From Pseudomonas alliivorans (GTDB taxonomy: Bacteria; Pseudomonadota; Gammaproteobacteria; Pseudomonadales; Pseudomonadaceae): a stretch of DNA of 64,000 nucleotides. This document shows, in pieces, positions 36,319 to 45,727 of this stretch (positions are counted from its first letter, which is position 1; every line of letters starts with the position of its first letter). The position numbers and the translations under genes are program-made. The notes under the pieces were generated by a model. That model was not told where the DNA came from, searched no databases, and saw only the letters and a program-made list of their open reading frames with translations. The DNA lies in contig NZ_JAFFZW010000001.1 of the NCBI RefSeq assembly GCF_017826695.1, positions 62,001-126,000 on the forward strand. Reading direction: 5' to 3'.

Positions 36319-38190
36319 GTGATGCTGAACAAATACCCTCTGTGGAAATACGTACTGATCCTGGCGGTGCTGGTGGTCGGTTTTATTTATTCCGCACCCA
36401 ATCTCTACCCTGACGATTCGGCCATTCAGATCAGTGGCGCAAGTACTGCGTTGCAGGTCACTCAGGCAGATGTGGATCGTGCAGCCAAGGCGCTGACTGA
36501 TGCCGGTATCTCGGTCAAGGCTTCTTCTCTGGCTGAGAATGGCAAAGGCGGTTTGTTGCGTCTGAGCAAGCAGGAAGACCAGTTGCCGGCCAAGGATGTC
36601 GTGCGCAAGGCGCTGGGTGATGACTATGTCGTCGCGCTGAACCTGGCTCGCACCACGCCGAACTGGCTGCGCAATGTTGGCGCAACTCCGATGAAACTCG
36701 GTCTCGACCTGTCCGGTGGTGTGCACTTCCTGCTGGAAGTCGACATGGACAAGGCAATCGATGCCCGTCTGAAAGTCTATGAAGGCGAAGTCAAAACGCT
36801 GCTGCGCAAGGAAAAGGTGCGTTATCGCAGCCTGCCGCAGCTGGGTAATGTGATTCAGCTGGGCTTTACCGACGACGCAGAGCGCGAGCAGGCTCGTGCG
36901 CTGATACGCAAGACCTTTACCGATTTCGAAATCACGCCTGCCGAACTGAACGGGATTCCCGTACTGCGCATGGCGCTGACACCGGCCAAGCTGGCCGAGA
37001 TTCGTGAATACTCCATCAAGCAGAACCTGACCACCGTACGTAACCGGGTCAACGAGCTGGGTGTTGCCGAGCCGCTGGTTCAGCGTCAGGGCGCCAACCG
37101 CATCGTGGTCGAACTGCCGGGCGTGCAGGACACGGCTGAAGCCAAGCGTATTCTGGGCAAGACCGCCAACCTCGAATTCCGTCTGGGCGCAGGTCCCGAG
37201 GATTCGAAAGGCACCACCGAAATGTTCGAATTCCGCGAAGGCGGACGTCCGGCGGCAGCGGTGGAGCGTGGCCTGATCATCACCGGTGACCAGGTAACCG
37301 ACGCCAAGGCGAGCTTCGACGAGCATGGTCGTCCACAGGTGAACATCAACCTTGATGGTCATGGTGGCGAGCTGATGAGTCGTGCAACCCGCAGCAACGT
37401 GGGTCGCAGCATGGCGGTGATCTTCATCGAGCAGCGTCCGACCACCACCTACACCAAGCAGATGGTCAACGGCGTCGAGAAAGACGTGCCGGTCCAGACG
37501 TTCAAGGAAGACAAGAAGATCATCAGCCTGGCGACCATCCAGTCGCCACTGGGCAGCCAGTTCCGTATTACGGGCCTGAACGGTCAGGGCGAATCGTCCG
37601 AGCTGGCGCTGCTGTTGCGTGCCGGTGGTCTGGCCGCGCCGATGTACTTCGCTGAAGAGCGCACCATCGGTCCCAGCCTGGGTGCCGACAACATCACCAA
37701 GGGTGTCGACGCTTCCCTGTGGGGCATGCTGTTCGTGTCGCTGTTCATCATGGCCATCTACCGCTTCTTCGGCCTGATCGCTACCGTGGCGCTGGCCTTC
37801 AACATGGTCATGCTGCTGGCATTGATGTCGCTGCTGGGTGCAACGCTGACCCTGCCGGGTATCGCCGGTATCGTGCTGACCATGGGTATGGCGGTGGACG
37901 CCAACGTGCTGATCTTCTCGCGGATACGTGAAGAGATCGCCAACGGCATGACGGTTCAGCGCGCAATCAGCGAAGGTTTCGATCGTGCCTACACGGCGAT
38001 CCTCGACGCCAACCTGACGACGCTGCTGGTCGGCGGCATTCTCTTCGCAATGGGCACAGGCCCGGTGAAAGGGTTTGCGGTGACCATGTCGCTCGGGATC
38101 TTTACCTCGATGTTCACAGCCATCATGGTGACCCGCGCAATGGTCAACCTGATCTATGGCGGTCGTGACTTCAAGAAGTTGTGGATTTAA
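36319..38190 (+). CDS. secD: Protein translocase subunit SecD
   Basis: A 623-residue inner-membrane protein, RND-type, that uses the proton gradient to pull secreted proteins through SecYEG. It has one N-terminal helix (YVLILAVLVVGFIYSAPN), a large periplasmic P1 domain (about 40-430, with KLGLDLSGGVHFLLEVD), and five C-terminal helices including MLFVSLFIMAIYRFF and the conserved AVDANVLIFSRIREE. Normal length. Followed by secF at 9 bases. Confidence 0.97.
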   Translation: MMLNKYPLWKYVLILAVLVVGFIYSAPNLYPDDSAIQISGASTALQVTQADVDRAAKALTDAGISVKASSLAENGKGGLLRLSKQEDQLPAKDVVRKALGDDYVVALNLARTTPNWLRNVGATPMKLGLDLSGGVHFLLEVDMDKAIDARLKVYEGEVKTLLRKEKVRYRSLPQLGNVIQLGFTDDAEREQARALIRKTFTDFEITPAELNGIPVLRMALTPAKLAEIREYSIKQNLTTVRNRVNELGVAEPLVQRQGANRIVVELPGVQDTAEAKRILGKTANLEFRLGAGPEDSKGTTEMFEFREGGRPAAAVERGLIITGDQVTDAKASFDEHGRPQVNINLDGHGGELMSRATRSNVGRSMAVIFIEQRPTTTYTKQMVNGVEKDVPVQTFKEDKKIISLATIQSPLGSQFRITGLNGQGESSELALLLRAGGLAAPMYFAEERTIGPSLGADNITKGVDASLWGMLFVSLFIMAIYRFFGLIATVALAFNMVMLLALMSLLGATLTLPGIAGIVLTMGMAVDANVLIFSRIREEIANGMTVQRAISEGFDRAYTAILDANLTTLLVGGILFAMGTGPVKGFAVTMSLGIFTSMFTAIMVTRAMVNLIYGGRDFKKLWI

Positions 38191-38199
38191 GGGGCTGCC

Positions 38200-39111
38200 A
38201 TGAAACGTACCATCAACTTCATGGGCGTTCGCAACGTTGCGTTCGCCATTACCATGCTCCTTACCGCACTGGCGTTGTTCAGCTGGTTCCATAAAGGGCT
38301 TAACTTTGGTCTGGACTTTACCGGCGGTACGCTCATCGAGCTGACCTACGAGCGTCCGGCCGACTTGGGCAAGGTCCGTCAGGAACTGGTCGAGGCCGGT
38401 TATCACGAGGCGGTCGTGCAGAGCTTCGGTGCAACCACCGACCTGCTGGTGCGCATGCCGGGTGAAGACCCTCAGCTGGGCACTCAGGTGGCGGAAGCAC
38501 TGCGCAAGTCGGGTGCTGACAACCCTGCGGTGGTCAAGCGCGTCGAGTTCGTCGGTCCTCAGGTCGGTGAAGAGCTGCGTGACCAGGGCGGTATCGGCAT
38601 GCTGCTGGCGCTTGGCGGTGTACTGATCTATCTGGCGTTCCGCTTCCAGTGGAAGTTCGCGGTCGGTGCGATCGTTTCGCTGATCCACGACGTGGTGGTG
38701 ACGATGGGCATCCTGTCGTTCTTCCAGATCACCTTCGACCTGACGGTGCTGGCGGCGGTGCTGGCGATCATCGGTTACTCGCTGAACGATACCATTGTGG
38801 TATTTGACCGGGTTCGTGAGAACTTCCGTCTGCTGCGCAAGGCGTCGTTGATCGAGAACATCAACATCTCCACTACCCAGACGCTGCTGCGCACCATGGC
38901 GACGTCGATCTCCACGCTGCTTGCGATCGTCGCGCTGTGGGCGTTTGGTGGCGACAGCCTGGAAGGCTTCTCCATCGCGTTGTTCATCGGTGTGCTGGCG
39001 GGTACTTACTCGTCGATCTACATCGCCAACGTGGTGCTGATCTGGCTGAACCTGACCACCGAGGACCTCATTCCTCCGGTTGTGGTCGAGAAGGCGGATG
39101 ATCTGCCCTGA
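38200..39111 (+). CDS. secF: Protein translocase subunit SecF
   Basis: A 303-residue partner of SecD. It has the D4-type motif LNFGLDFTGGTLIELTY, six helices including NFMGVRNVAFAITMLLTALALFSW, and the conserved SLNDTIVVFDRVREN loop and TRTLTT-like STTQTLLRTMATS. A terminator follows at once, which ends the queA-tgt-yajC-secDF group. Confidence 0.97.
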   Translation: MKRTINFMGVRNVAFAITMLLTALALFSWFHKGLNFGLDFTGGTLIELTYERPADLGKVRQELVEAGYHEAVVQSFGATTDLLVRMPGEDPQLGTQVAEALRKSGADNPAVVKRVEFVGPQVGEELRDQGGIGMLLALGGVLIYLAFRFQWKFAVGAIVSLIHDVVVTMGILSFFQITFDLTVLAAVLAIIGYSLNDTIVVFDRVRENFRLLRKASLIENINISTTQTLLRTMATSISTLLAIVALWAFGGDSLEGFSIALFIGVLAGTYSSIYIANVVLIWLNLTTEDLIPPVVVEKADDLP

Positions 39112-39124
39112 TAGCCAGTTGTCA

Positions 39125-39161
39125 TAAAAAAGGCGCGAGTGATGAACTCGCGCCTTTTTTT
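39125..39161 (+). terminator. Terminator after secF
   Basis: Stem AGGCGCGAGT with ACTCGCGCCT, loop GATGA, then seven T; a preceding A-run makes it bidirectional in form. Confidence 0.9.
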
Positions 39162-39221
39162 ATGCTCCAAGGCTAGGCATTGCGCAGTCATGCTGCGTTT
39201 CGATTGGGTCAGGAGGTTCAC

Positions 39222-39761
39222 GTGAACAAGTCTATGCTTGTTGGTGTTGTATTAGGTGCTGCTGTGGTAACTGCTGGCGGTGCCGTTGCCACCTATAGCC
39301 TGGTCAAGGGTGGTCCTGAGTATGCGGACGTATTGGCTGTCGAGCCGATCAACCAGCAGATCAAAACCCCCCGCGAAGTTTGCAAGGACGTAACCGTTAC
39401 CCGTCAGGCGCCGGTCAAGGACCAGCACCAGATTGTGGGTAGCGTCATCGGTGCAGTCGCTGGCGGTTTGCTGGGTAACCAGATCGGTGGTGGTAACGGC
39501 AAGAAGATCGCAACCGTTGCAGGTGCGGTCGGTGGTGGTTATGCCGGCAACAAGGTTCAGGAAGGCATGCAGGAGCGTGACACTTACACCACTACGCAGA
39601 ACCGTTGCACGACAGTCAACGATGTGAGCGACAAGGTGGTGGGTTACAACGTCAAGTACAAGTTGAATGAGAAAGTGGGTCAGGTCCGCATGGAGCGTGA
39701 TCCAGGCAATCAGATTCCTGTCGACAAGAATGGTCAGCTGATTCTGGGTCAGGCCCAGTAA
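39222..39761 (+). CDS. Glycine-zipper 2TM domain protein
   Basis: A 179-residue envelope protein. The N-terminus KSMLVGVVLGAAVVTAGGAVA is a signal anchor or signal peptide. Residues about 75-110 (GSVIGAVAGGLLGNQIGGGN and AGAVGGGYAGNKVQ) form a glycine-zipper pair, as in the Rick_17kDa/SlyB outer-membrane family. The GTG start has AGGAGG six bases upstream; an in-frame ATG 14 codons earlier lacks an RBS. No Cys in the signal region, so it is not a lipoprotein. Function in envelope stability is likely but not shown. Convergent with suhB, sharing a terminator. Confidence 0.85.
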   Translation: MNKSMLVGVVLGAAVVTAGGAVATYSLVKGGPEYADVLAVEPINQQIKTPREVCKDVTVTRQAPVKDQHQIVGSVIGAVAGGLLGNQIGGGNGKKIATVAGAVGGGYAGNKVQEGMQERDTYTTTQNRCTTVNDVSDKVVGYNVKYKLNEKVGQVRMERDPGNQIPVDKNGQLILGQAQ

Positions 39762-39780
39762 GTCAGCCGAGTTTCTGCAA

Positions 39781-39818
39781 GGCATAAAAAAACCGGCTTT
39801 CGCCGGTTTTTTTATGCC
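39781..39818. terminator. Bidirectional terminator between glycine-zipper gene and suhB
   Basis: Perfect 17-bp inverted repeat GGCATAAAAAAACCGGC with a TTTC loop. It has T-runs on both sides and ends both convergent genes. Confidence 0.92.
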
Positions 39819-39824
39819 TGTCGC

Positions 39825-40640
39825 TTAGCGCTTGAGCGAAGGTGGCAGGTGCGGTGCGATTGCAGTCAGCACAGCCTTGAAGCATTTGGTGTTGCCAGCA
39901 ACGATGTGGCCTTTTTCCAGGAAGTCATGACCCCCTGTGAAGTCGCTGACCAGACCGCCTGCTTCCTGAATCAGCAGAGCGCCTGCGGCGATGTCCCATT
40001 CGGACAGGCCCGACTCCCAGAAGGCGTCGAAACGACCGGCTGCGACATAGGCAAGGTCCAGGCTGGCGGCGCCCGCGCGGCGGATGCCTGCGGTCTGGCC
40101 AACCAGGCTGCGGAACATGCCCAGGTAGTTTTCGAGATTGTCCATCTGGTTGTCGCGGAATGGGAAGCCGGTACCCAGCAGCGCGCCTTCAAGGCTCTTG
40201 CGCTGGCTGACGCGCAGACGACGACCGTTCAGGGCGGCGCCACGGCCACGGCTGGCGGTGAATTCTTCCTGGCGGACGGGATCGAGGACAACGGCGTGTT
40301 CGAGGCGACCGCGGTATTTACAGGCGATGCTGACCGCGAAGTGCGGGATGCCGCGTACGAAGTTGGTCGTGCCGTCCAGTGGGTCGATGATCCACAGGTA
40401 GTCGGTACCTTCGCCGCTGCCTTCGTGCATGCCGCTTTCTTCACCCAGGATGCCGTGGGTCGGGTAGGCTTTGCGCAGAGCGGTGATGATGCTCTGTTCG
40501 GCGGCACGGTCGATCTCTGAGACGTAGTCTTTGGCTTCTTTTTCGTCGACCTTGATGGTATCCAAGCGCTCGATGGAGCGGAAAATCAATTCGCTGGCGC
40601 TGCGGGCGGCGCGCAGCGCGATATTCAGCATGGGCTGCAT
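39825..40640 (-). CDS. suhB: Inositol-1-monophosphatase SuhB
   Basis: A 271-residue Mg-dependent phosphatase and transcription antitermination factor for rRNA operons. Metal-binding motifs are EESG (first acid), WIIDPLDGTTNFVRGIP and the C-terminal EWDIAAGALLIQEAGG. In Pseudomonas SuhB also affects virulence and motility. The annotated Met is at 40640; a TTG two codons upstream is possible. Divergent from trmJ with about 215 bases between. Confidence 0.95.
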   Translation of the reverse strand: MQPMLNIALRAARSASELIFRSIERLDTIKVDEKEAKDYVSEIDRAAEQSIITALRKAYPTHGILGEESGMHEGSGEGTDYLWIIDPLDGTTNFVRGIPHFAVSIACKYRGRLEHAVVLDPVRQEEFTASRGRGAALNGRRLRVSQRKSLEGALLGTGFPFRDNQMDNLENYLGMFRSLVGQTAGIRRAGAASLDLAYVAAGRFDAFWESGLSEWDIAAGALLIQEAGGLVSDFTGGHDFLEKGHIVAGNTKCFKAVLTAIAPHLPPSLKR

Positions 40641-40855
40641 GGACAATTCACCTAAGGTTGTTAAAGAGAGCCGGCCATTCTATTGGGTGCGTCGAATTAT
40701 TTCCAGCCTTGCGTTGTAACGGTTGTCGGGTTTCAACCCATTTTCCACTGCGCCCCTGTGTGCCTGAAGGTTGCCCGGCTTGAACGGGTTAATAGCGTTA
40801 GCCGGGGCGTTTCTGTAAGATTTGCCCCCCTAATTCGCGTCAGTGAGCGTTCGCT

Positions 40856-41623
40856 TTGTTGCAGAACATTCGTGTTGTCCTGGTCGGCACTACCCATCCC
40901 GGAAATATCGGCGGGGCTGCTCGCGCCATGAAAAACATGGGGCTTTCGCGCCTGGTGCTGGTCGATCCGCGGATCTTCCCCTCTCCTGACGCCGATGCCC
41001 GGGCCTCCGGAGCCACCGACATTCTGGAAGGTGCGCAGGTTGTCGCCACGTTGGAAGAGGCTTTGGCAGGTTGCCGTCTTGTGCTCGGCACCAGCGCCCG
41101 TGATCGCAGTCTGCCGTGGCCGATGCTGGACCCTCGCGCGTCGGGCATGAAGGTTGTCGAGCAGGCCGGGCAGGGTGCCGAGGTCGCGCTGGTCTTTGGT
41201 CGCGAGCATGCAGGCCTGACCAACGAAGAGCTGCAGCGTTGTCACTTCCATGTGCACATCCCTTCCGATCCCGGCTTCAGTTCGCTGAACCTGGCCGCTG
41301 CCGTGCAGGTGCTCAGCTATGAAGTGCGCATGTCCTGGCTGGCGGCGTCCGAGCAGCCCGCCCATGACGAACCCTCCAGAATGGCGCATAACGCCGAGCT
41401 GGCGACCATGGACGAAATGGAGGGCTTTTATGGTCATCTGGAAGCCACGCTGGTGGCCATCGGTTTCCTTGATCCTGAAAAGCCCCGGCACCTGATGGCG
41501 CGCCTGCGCAGGCTTTTTGGTCGCAGTGAAGTGGAGCATTCCGAGCTCAGCATTCTGCGCGGGATCCTTACCGAAACCCAGAAAGCCGCGCGCGGTGAAC
41601 CCTACAAGCGGAAGGATCAGTGA
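40856..41623 (+). CDS. trmJ: tRNA (cytidine/uridine-2'-O-)-methyltransferase TrmJ
   Basis: A 255-residue SPOUT (trefoil-knot) enzyme that 2'-O-methylates position 32 of tRNAs with [27 protein letters not shown] is the N-terminal SPOUT motif, and [17 protein letters not shown] and [23 protein letters not shown] form the knot. The C-terminal helical part ([33 protein letters not shown]) is typical. The start is TTG (40856); a second TTG follows. It overlaps cysE (TGATG). Confidence 0.94.
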   Translation: MLQNIRVVLVGTTHPGNIGGAARAMKNMGLSRLVLVDPRIFPSPDADARASGATDILEGAQVVATLEEALAGCRLVLGTSARDRSLPWPMLDPRASGMKVVEQAGQGAEVALVFGREHAGLTNEELQRCHFHVHIPSDPGFSSLNLAAAVQVLSYEVRMSWLAASEQPAHDEPSRMAHNAELATMDEMEGFYGHLEATLVAIGFLDPEKPRHLMARLRRLFGRSEVEHSELSILRGILTETQKAARGEPYKRKDQ

Positions 41624-42411
41624 TGTTCGAACGTCTGCGAGAAGATATTCAAAGTGTGTTCCATCGTGACCCGGCCGCGCGCAACGCGTTCGATGTGTTG
41701 ACCTGCTATCCAGGAATGCACGCGATCTGGCTGCACCGTTTCGCGCACATCCTGTGGGGCAAGGGCTGGAAATGGCCGGCGCGGGTGGTCTCCAATTTCG
41801 GTCGCTGGATGACCGGGATCGAAATTCATCCGGGGGCGCGCATCGGTCGCCGCTTCTTCATTGATCATGGCATGGGCATCGTGATTGGTGAGACTGCCGA
41901 GATCGGCAATGACGTGACGCTGTATCAGGGCGTAACCCTGGGCGGCACCAGCTGGAATGCCGGCAAGCGTCATCCGACGCTGGAAGATGGCGTCGTAGTG
42001 GGGGCGGGTGCCAAGGTGCTGGGTCCGTTCACGGTCGGTGCCGGAGCCAAGATCGGTTCCAATGCGGTTGTGACCAAGGCTGTGCCGGCAGGCGCGACGG
42101 CGGTGGGTATTCCGGGGCGCATCATCGTCAAGTCCGACGATGAAACCGAAGCCAAGCGCAAGGCGATGGCCGAGAAGCTGGGCTTCGATGCCTACGGCGT
42201 CAGTGCCGATATGCCGGACCCGGTCGCGCGGGCCATCGGCCAGTTGCTAGACCATCTGCAGGCTGTGGACGGTCGCCTCGAAGATATGTGCGGCGCCCTC
42301 AACCGGCTGGGCAGTGACTACTGCGCCAAAGATTTGCCGGAGCTGCGCGACGAGGTCTTCGATTGCGTCAAGGACAAGCGTGAAGAGACATTGAAAGACA
42401 AGATCGGCTAG
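41623..42411 (+). CDS. cysE: Serine O-acetyltransferase
   Basis: A 262-residue hexapeptide-repeat acyltransferase that makes O-acetylserine, committing serine to cysteine. The N-terminal helical part is followed by left-handed beta-helix repeats with [24 protein letters not shown]-like [13 protein letters not shown] and [17 protein letters not shown]. Cysteine from this step is the substrate of IscS encoded next, which explains the neighbourhood. It is translationally coupled to trmJ (one-base overlap). Confidence 0.94.
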   Translation: MFERLREDIQSVFHRDPAARNAFDVLTCYPGMHAIWLHRFAHILWGKGWKWPARVVSNFGRWMTGIEIHPGARIGRRFFIDHGMGIVIGETAEIGNDVTLYQGVTLGGTSWNAGKRHPTLEDGVVVGAGAKVLGPFTVGAGAKIGSNAVVTKAVPAGATAVGIPGRIIVKSDDETEAKRKAMAEKLGFDAYGVSADMPDPVARAIGQLLDHLQAVDGRLEDMCGALNRLGSDYCAKDLPELRDEVFDCVKDKREETLKDKIG

Positions 42412-42478
42412 GCAGGGCAGGGGGTTGGGGCGTGTCATTGCGCCGCACCTTTGCTATGATGCAGCCCGCACTTTTTGC

Positions 42479-42503
42479 TAAACCCGACTGTTTTACTCGG
42501 TCT
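42479..42503 (+). promoter_or_regulatory. Second, weaker IscR type-1 site
   Basis: AAACCCGACTGTTTTACTCGGTCTA fits the first half of the IscR type 1 consensus well (nine of ten) and the second half partly. Tandem with the next site, as in E. coli. Confidence 0.4.
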
Positions 42504-42504
42504 A

Positions 42505-42537
42505 ATAGTTGACTCATTTACTCGGGAATAGCATACT
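42505..42537 (+). promoter_or_regulatory. iscR promoter with IscR type-1 site
   Basis: The IscR site spans 42505-42529 (ATAGTTGACT, then CATTT, then ACTCGGGAAT), closely matching the type 1 consensus. It overlaps the -35 TTGACT (42509) and leaves a -10 CATACT at 42532 with 17 bases between. Holo-IscR would therefore repress its own operon. Confidence 0.8.
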
Positions 42538-42569
42538 CACGCTCATTCCGATCCTCTGCGGTACACGCC

Positions 42570-43061
42570 ATGCGACTGACTACAAAAGGCCGATACGCTG
42601 TAACAGCCATGCTTGACCTGGCCTTGCACGCGCAGAACGGGCCAGTGTCTCTGGCCGATATCTCCGAGCGACAGGGCATTTCCCTGTCTTATCTCGAGCA
42701 GCTGTTCGCCAAGCTGCGCCGCGGCAACCTGGTTTCCAGTGTCCGTGGTCCTGGTGGCGGTTATCAGCTTTCTCGCGACATGAAAGGTATCCAGGTGGCG
42801 CAGGTCGTCGATGCGGTCAATGAGTCGGTCGATGCCACACGCTGTCAGGGATTGGGTGATTGCCACGCTGGCGACACCTGTCTCACTCACCACTTGTGGT
42901 GTGACCTGAGCCAGCAGATTCACGAATTTCTAAGCGGTATCAGCTTGGCGGATCTTGTCACTCGCCGTGAGGTACAAGAAGTCGCTCAGCGCCAGGACAT
43001 GCGCCGTAGCCATTGCAATACGTCGCAACTGGGTAAGATCGAAACGTCCGCCGTTGAATGA
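42570..43061 (+). CDS. iscR: Iron-sulfur cluster regulator IscR
   Basis: A 163-residue Rrf2-family regulator. HTH in [20 protein letters not shown] to [28 protein letters not shown]; cluster ligands C92, C98 and C104 ([14 protein letters not shown]) with H107. With a [2Fe-2S] cluster it represses the isc operon; apo-IscR controls other stress genes. It is the first gene of the isc operon, behind its own type-1 site. Confidence 0.97.
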   Translation: MRLTTKGRYAVTAMLDLALHAQNGPVSLADISERQGISLSYLEQLFAKLRRGNLVSSVRGPGGGYQLSRDMKGIQVAQVVDAVNESVDATRCQGLGDCHAGDTCLTHHLWCDLSQQIHEFLSGISLADLVTRREVQEVAQRQDMRRSHCNTSQLGKIETSAVE

Positions 43062-43105
43062 ACGCAGATGAATGAGCGGTGCGCCTGCCTGATAGGAGAG
43101 CTTCA

Positions 43106-44320
43106 ATGAAATTGCCGATTTACCTCGATTACTCCGCGACGACCCCGGTCGATCCGCGCGTCGCGCAGAAAATGATCGAATGCCTGACAGTCGAAGGAAA
43201 CTTCGGCAACCCGGCTTCGCGCTCCCACGTCTTTGGCTGGAAAGCCGAAGAAGCGGTCGAGAATGCCCGCCGTCAGGTCGCCGACCTGGTCAACGCCGAT
43301 CCGCGTGAAATCGTCTGGACTTCCGGTGCCACCGAGTCCAACAACCTTGCGATCAAGGGCGTTGCGCACTTCTACGCCAGCAAGGGCAAGCACATCATCA
43401 CCTCCAAGGTCGAGCACAAGGCTGTCCTGGACACCACACGCCAACTGGAGCGTGAAGGTTTTGAAGTGACGTACATCGAACCGGGCGAAGACGGTCTGAT
43501 CACGCCTGCCATGATCGAAGCTGCACTGCGTGACGACACCATCGTGGTCTCGATCATGCACGTGAACAACGAGATCGGCACCATCAACGACATCGCCGCG
43601 ATCGGTGAGCTGACTCGTTCGCGTGGCGTGCTGTTCCACGTTGACGGCGCTCAGTCGACCGGCAAGGTTGAAATCGATCTGGCCAGCCTCAAGGTTGACC
43701 TCATGTCGTTCTCTGCCCACAAGACCTACGGTCCCAAAGGTATCGGTGCGCTGTACGTGAGCCGCAAGCCGCGTGTTCGTCTTGAAGCAGCCATGCACGG
43801 TGGTGGTCATGAGCGCGGCATGCGTTCCGGCACGCTCGCCACTCACCAGATCGTTGGCATGGGTGAGGCATTCCGTATCGCCAAAGAAGAAATGGCCGCT
43901 GAAAACGTGCGCATCAAGGCGTTGAGCGATCGTTTCTACAAGCAGGTCGAGAATCTGGAAGAGCTCTACGTCAACGGCAGTCTGACTGCACGCGTACCGC
44001 ACAACCTGAACCTGAGCTTCAACTACGTTGAAGGCGAGTCGCTGATCATGGCGCTCAAGGATCTGGCGGTATCGTCCGGTTCGGCCTGTACGTCTGCATC
44101 GCTCGAGCCTTCGTATGTATTGCGCGCTCTGGGCCGCAACGACGAACTGGCACACAGCTCGATCCGTTTCACCTTCGGCCGCTTCACCACCGAAGAAGAG
44201 ATCGATTATGCCGCGCAGAAAGTCTGCGAGGCCGTTACCAAGCTGCGGACACTTTCGCCGCTGTGGGACATGTTCAAAGACGGCGTCGATATCTCCAAGA
44301 TCGAGTGGGCGGCGCACTAA
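43106..44320 (+). CDS. iscS: Cysteine desulfurase IscS
   Basis: A 404-residue PLP enzyme that frees persulfide sulfur from cysteine for Fe-S clusters, thiouridines and others. PLP Lys is in [18 protein letters not shown]; the catalytic Cys is in the loop [22 protein letters not shown]-terminal [14 protein letters not shown] is typical. The start is at MKLPIYLDY. It takes cysteine and delivers sulfur to IscU, encoded next. Confidence 0.98.
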   Translation: MKLPIYLDYSATTPVDPRVAQKMIECLTVEGNFGNPASRSHVFGWKAEEAVENARRQVADLVNADPREIVWTSGATESNNLAIKGVAHFYASKGKHIITSKVEHKAVLDTTRQLEREGFEVTYIEPGEDGLITPAMIEAALRDDTIVVSIMHVNNEIGTINDIAAIGELTRSRGVLFHVDGAQSTGKVEIDLASLKVDLMSFSAHKTYGPKGIGALYVSRKPRVRLEAAMHGGGHERGMRSGTLATHQIVGMGEAFRIAKEEMAAENVRIKALSDRFYKQVENLEELYVNGSLTARVPHNLNLSFNYVEGESLIMALKDLAVSSGSACTSASLEPSYVLRALGRNDELAHSSIRFTFGRFTTEEEIDYAAQKVCEAVTKLRTLSPLWDMFKDGVDISKIEWAAH

Positions 44321-44405
44321 TTTAAAGTCGCCTCCAACACAGGTCGTGGTCAGCATCTGCTGCACGACCTGAAGAGCGGCTCCCTGATGTGAGAGGAATA
44401 GAATC

Positions 44406-44792
44406 ATGGCTTACAGCGAAAAGGTCATCGACCACTACGAGAATCCGCGCAACGTCGGCAAGATGAACGCGGAAGACCCAGATGTTGGCACCGGCATGGT
44501 CGGCGCTCCGGCATGCGGCGACGTGATGCGTCTGCAGATCAAGGTCAACGAGCAGGGCGTTATCGAAGACGCCAAATTCAAGACCTATGGCTGCGGTTCG
44601 GCAATCGCTTCCAGCTCTCTGGCAACCGAGTGGATGAAAGGCAAGACTCTGGACGAAGCAGAGACCATCAAAAACACTCAACTGGCTGAAGAGCTGGCCC
44701 TGCCGCCGGTAAAGATTCACTGCTCGGTACTCGCCGAAGACGCCATCAAGGCGGCCGTTCGCGATTACAAGCAGAAGAAAGGTCTGCTGTAA
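44406..44792 (+). CDS. iscU: Iron-sulfur cluster scaffold IscU
   Basis: A 128-residue scaffold on which clusters are built. Ligands C37 (GAPACGDV, with D39), C63 (YGCGSA) and C106 (IHCSVLA) are present, as is LPPVK (99-103), the HscA recognition site. Length is that of the bacterial IscU. It follows iscS by 85 bases. Confidence 0.98.
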   Translation: MAYSEKVIDHYENPRNVGKMNAEDPDVGTGMVGAPACGDVMRLQIKVNEQGVIEDAKFKTYGCGSAIASSSLATEWMKGKTLDEAETIKNTQLAEELALPPVKIHCSVLAEDAIKAAVRDYKQKKGLL

Positions 44793-44826
44793 GTAGTCCT
44801 TTTTCAGAAACGCGTAAGGAGTTCCG

Positions 44827-45150
44827 ATGGCTATCAGCATGACAGAAGCTGCCGCTAACCACGTACGACGTTCCCTTGAGGGGCGTGGCAAGGGTGATGG
44901 CGTTCGTCTGGGTGTTCGCACCACAGGCTGTTCAGGTCTTGCCTATGTGCTCGAGTTCGTCGATGAGGCGGCCAGCGAAGATACCGTCTTCGAAATGCAC
45001 GGCGTGAAGGTGATTATCGACCCGAAAAGCCTGGTCTATCTCGATGGCACCGAGCTCGACTTCGTTCGGGAAGGGTTGAACGAAGGCTTCAAGTTCAACA
45101 ACCCCAACTCGCGCGGTGAGTGCGGCTGCGGCGAAAGCTTCAACGTCTGA
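44827..45150 (+). CDS. iscA: Iron-sulfur assembly protein IscA
   Basis: A 107-residue A-type carrier. C35, C99 and C101 are the conserved ligands (TTGCSGLAY and [11 protein letters not shown]). It would take clusters or iron from IscU to target proteins. AAGGAG lies five bases before its start. 34 bases separate it from iscU. Confidence 0.97.
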   Translation: MAISMTEAAANHVRRSLEGRGKGDGVRLGVRTTGCSGLAYVLEFVDEAASEDTVFEMHGVKVIIDPKSLVYLDGTELDFVREGLNEGFKFNNPNSRGECGCGESFNV

Positions 45151-45160
45151 GGCTTTTATT

Positions 45161-45682
45161 GTGGGTACTCCCTGTCATTTCGCCCTGTTCGAGCTCAAGC
45201 CTGATTTCCAGCTTGATCTTGATCAGTTGGCGACGCGTTATCGCGAATTGGCGCGTGGCGTCCATCCAGACCGTTTTGCCGACGCTTCCGAGCGAGAGCA
45301 GCGCACGGCGCTGGAGCGCTCCGCCAGCCTCAACGAAGCCTATCAGACACTCAAGAGCCCGCCGAAAAGGGCACGTTACCTGTTGGCCATGAACGGCAAC
45401 GAGGTACCGCTCGAGGTCACCGTGCACGATCCGGACTTTCTTCTGCAGCAGATGCAGTGGCGCGAAGAACTCGAGGATCTGCAGGATGAAGCTGATCTCG
45501 CCGGGGTCGCGACGTTCAAACGTCGGCTCAAGGTGGCTCAGGATGAACTGAATCAGAGCTTTGCTGCCTGTTGGAATGATGCTGCACAGCGCGAGCACGC
45601 CGAAAGGCTGATGCGGCGTATGCAGTTTCTCGACAAGCTTTCTCACGAAGTGCGCCAGTTAGAAGAGCGCCTCGACGATTAA
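45161..45682 (+). CDS. hscB: Co-chaperone HscB
   Basis: A 173-residue J-domain protein that delivers IscU to HscA. HPD ([10 protein letters not shown]) lies in the J-domain with [15 protein letters not shown]. The C-terminal helical bundle (about 90-173) binds IscU. The start is a GTG at 45161 giving the normal CHF start. 10 bases after iscA. Confidence 0.95.
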   Translation: MGTPCHFALFELKPDFQLDLDQLATRYRELARGVHPDRFADASEREQRTALERSASLNEAYQTLKSPPKRARYLLAMNGNEVPLEVTVHDPDFLLQQMQWREELEDLQDEADLAGVATFKRRLKVAQDELNQSFAACWNDAAQREHAERLMRRMQFLDKLSHEVRQLEERLDD

Positions 45683-45727
45683 CCCCGTGCTGCCCTGGCC
45701 GCACGCCCAGTGATTATTCTGAAACGC

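Noticed and set aside
36031..38688. An 885-codon open frame opposite secD and secF
   Set aside because: Antisense shadow of strongly coding genes; no homology or RBS.
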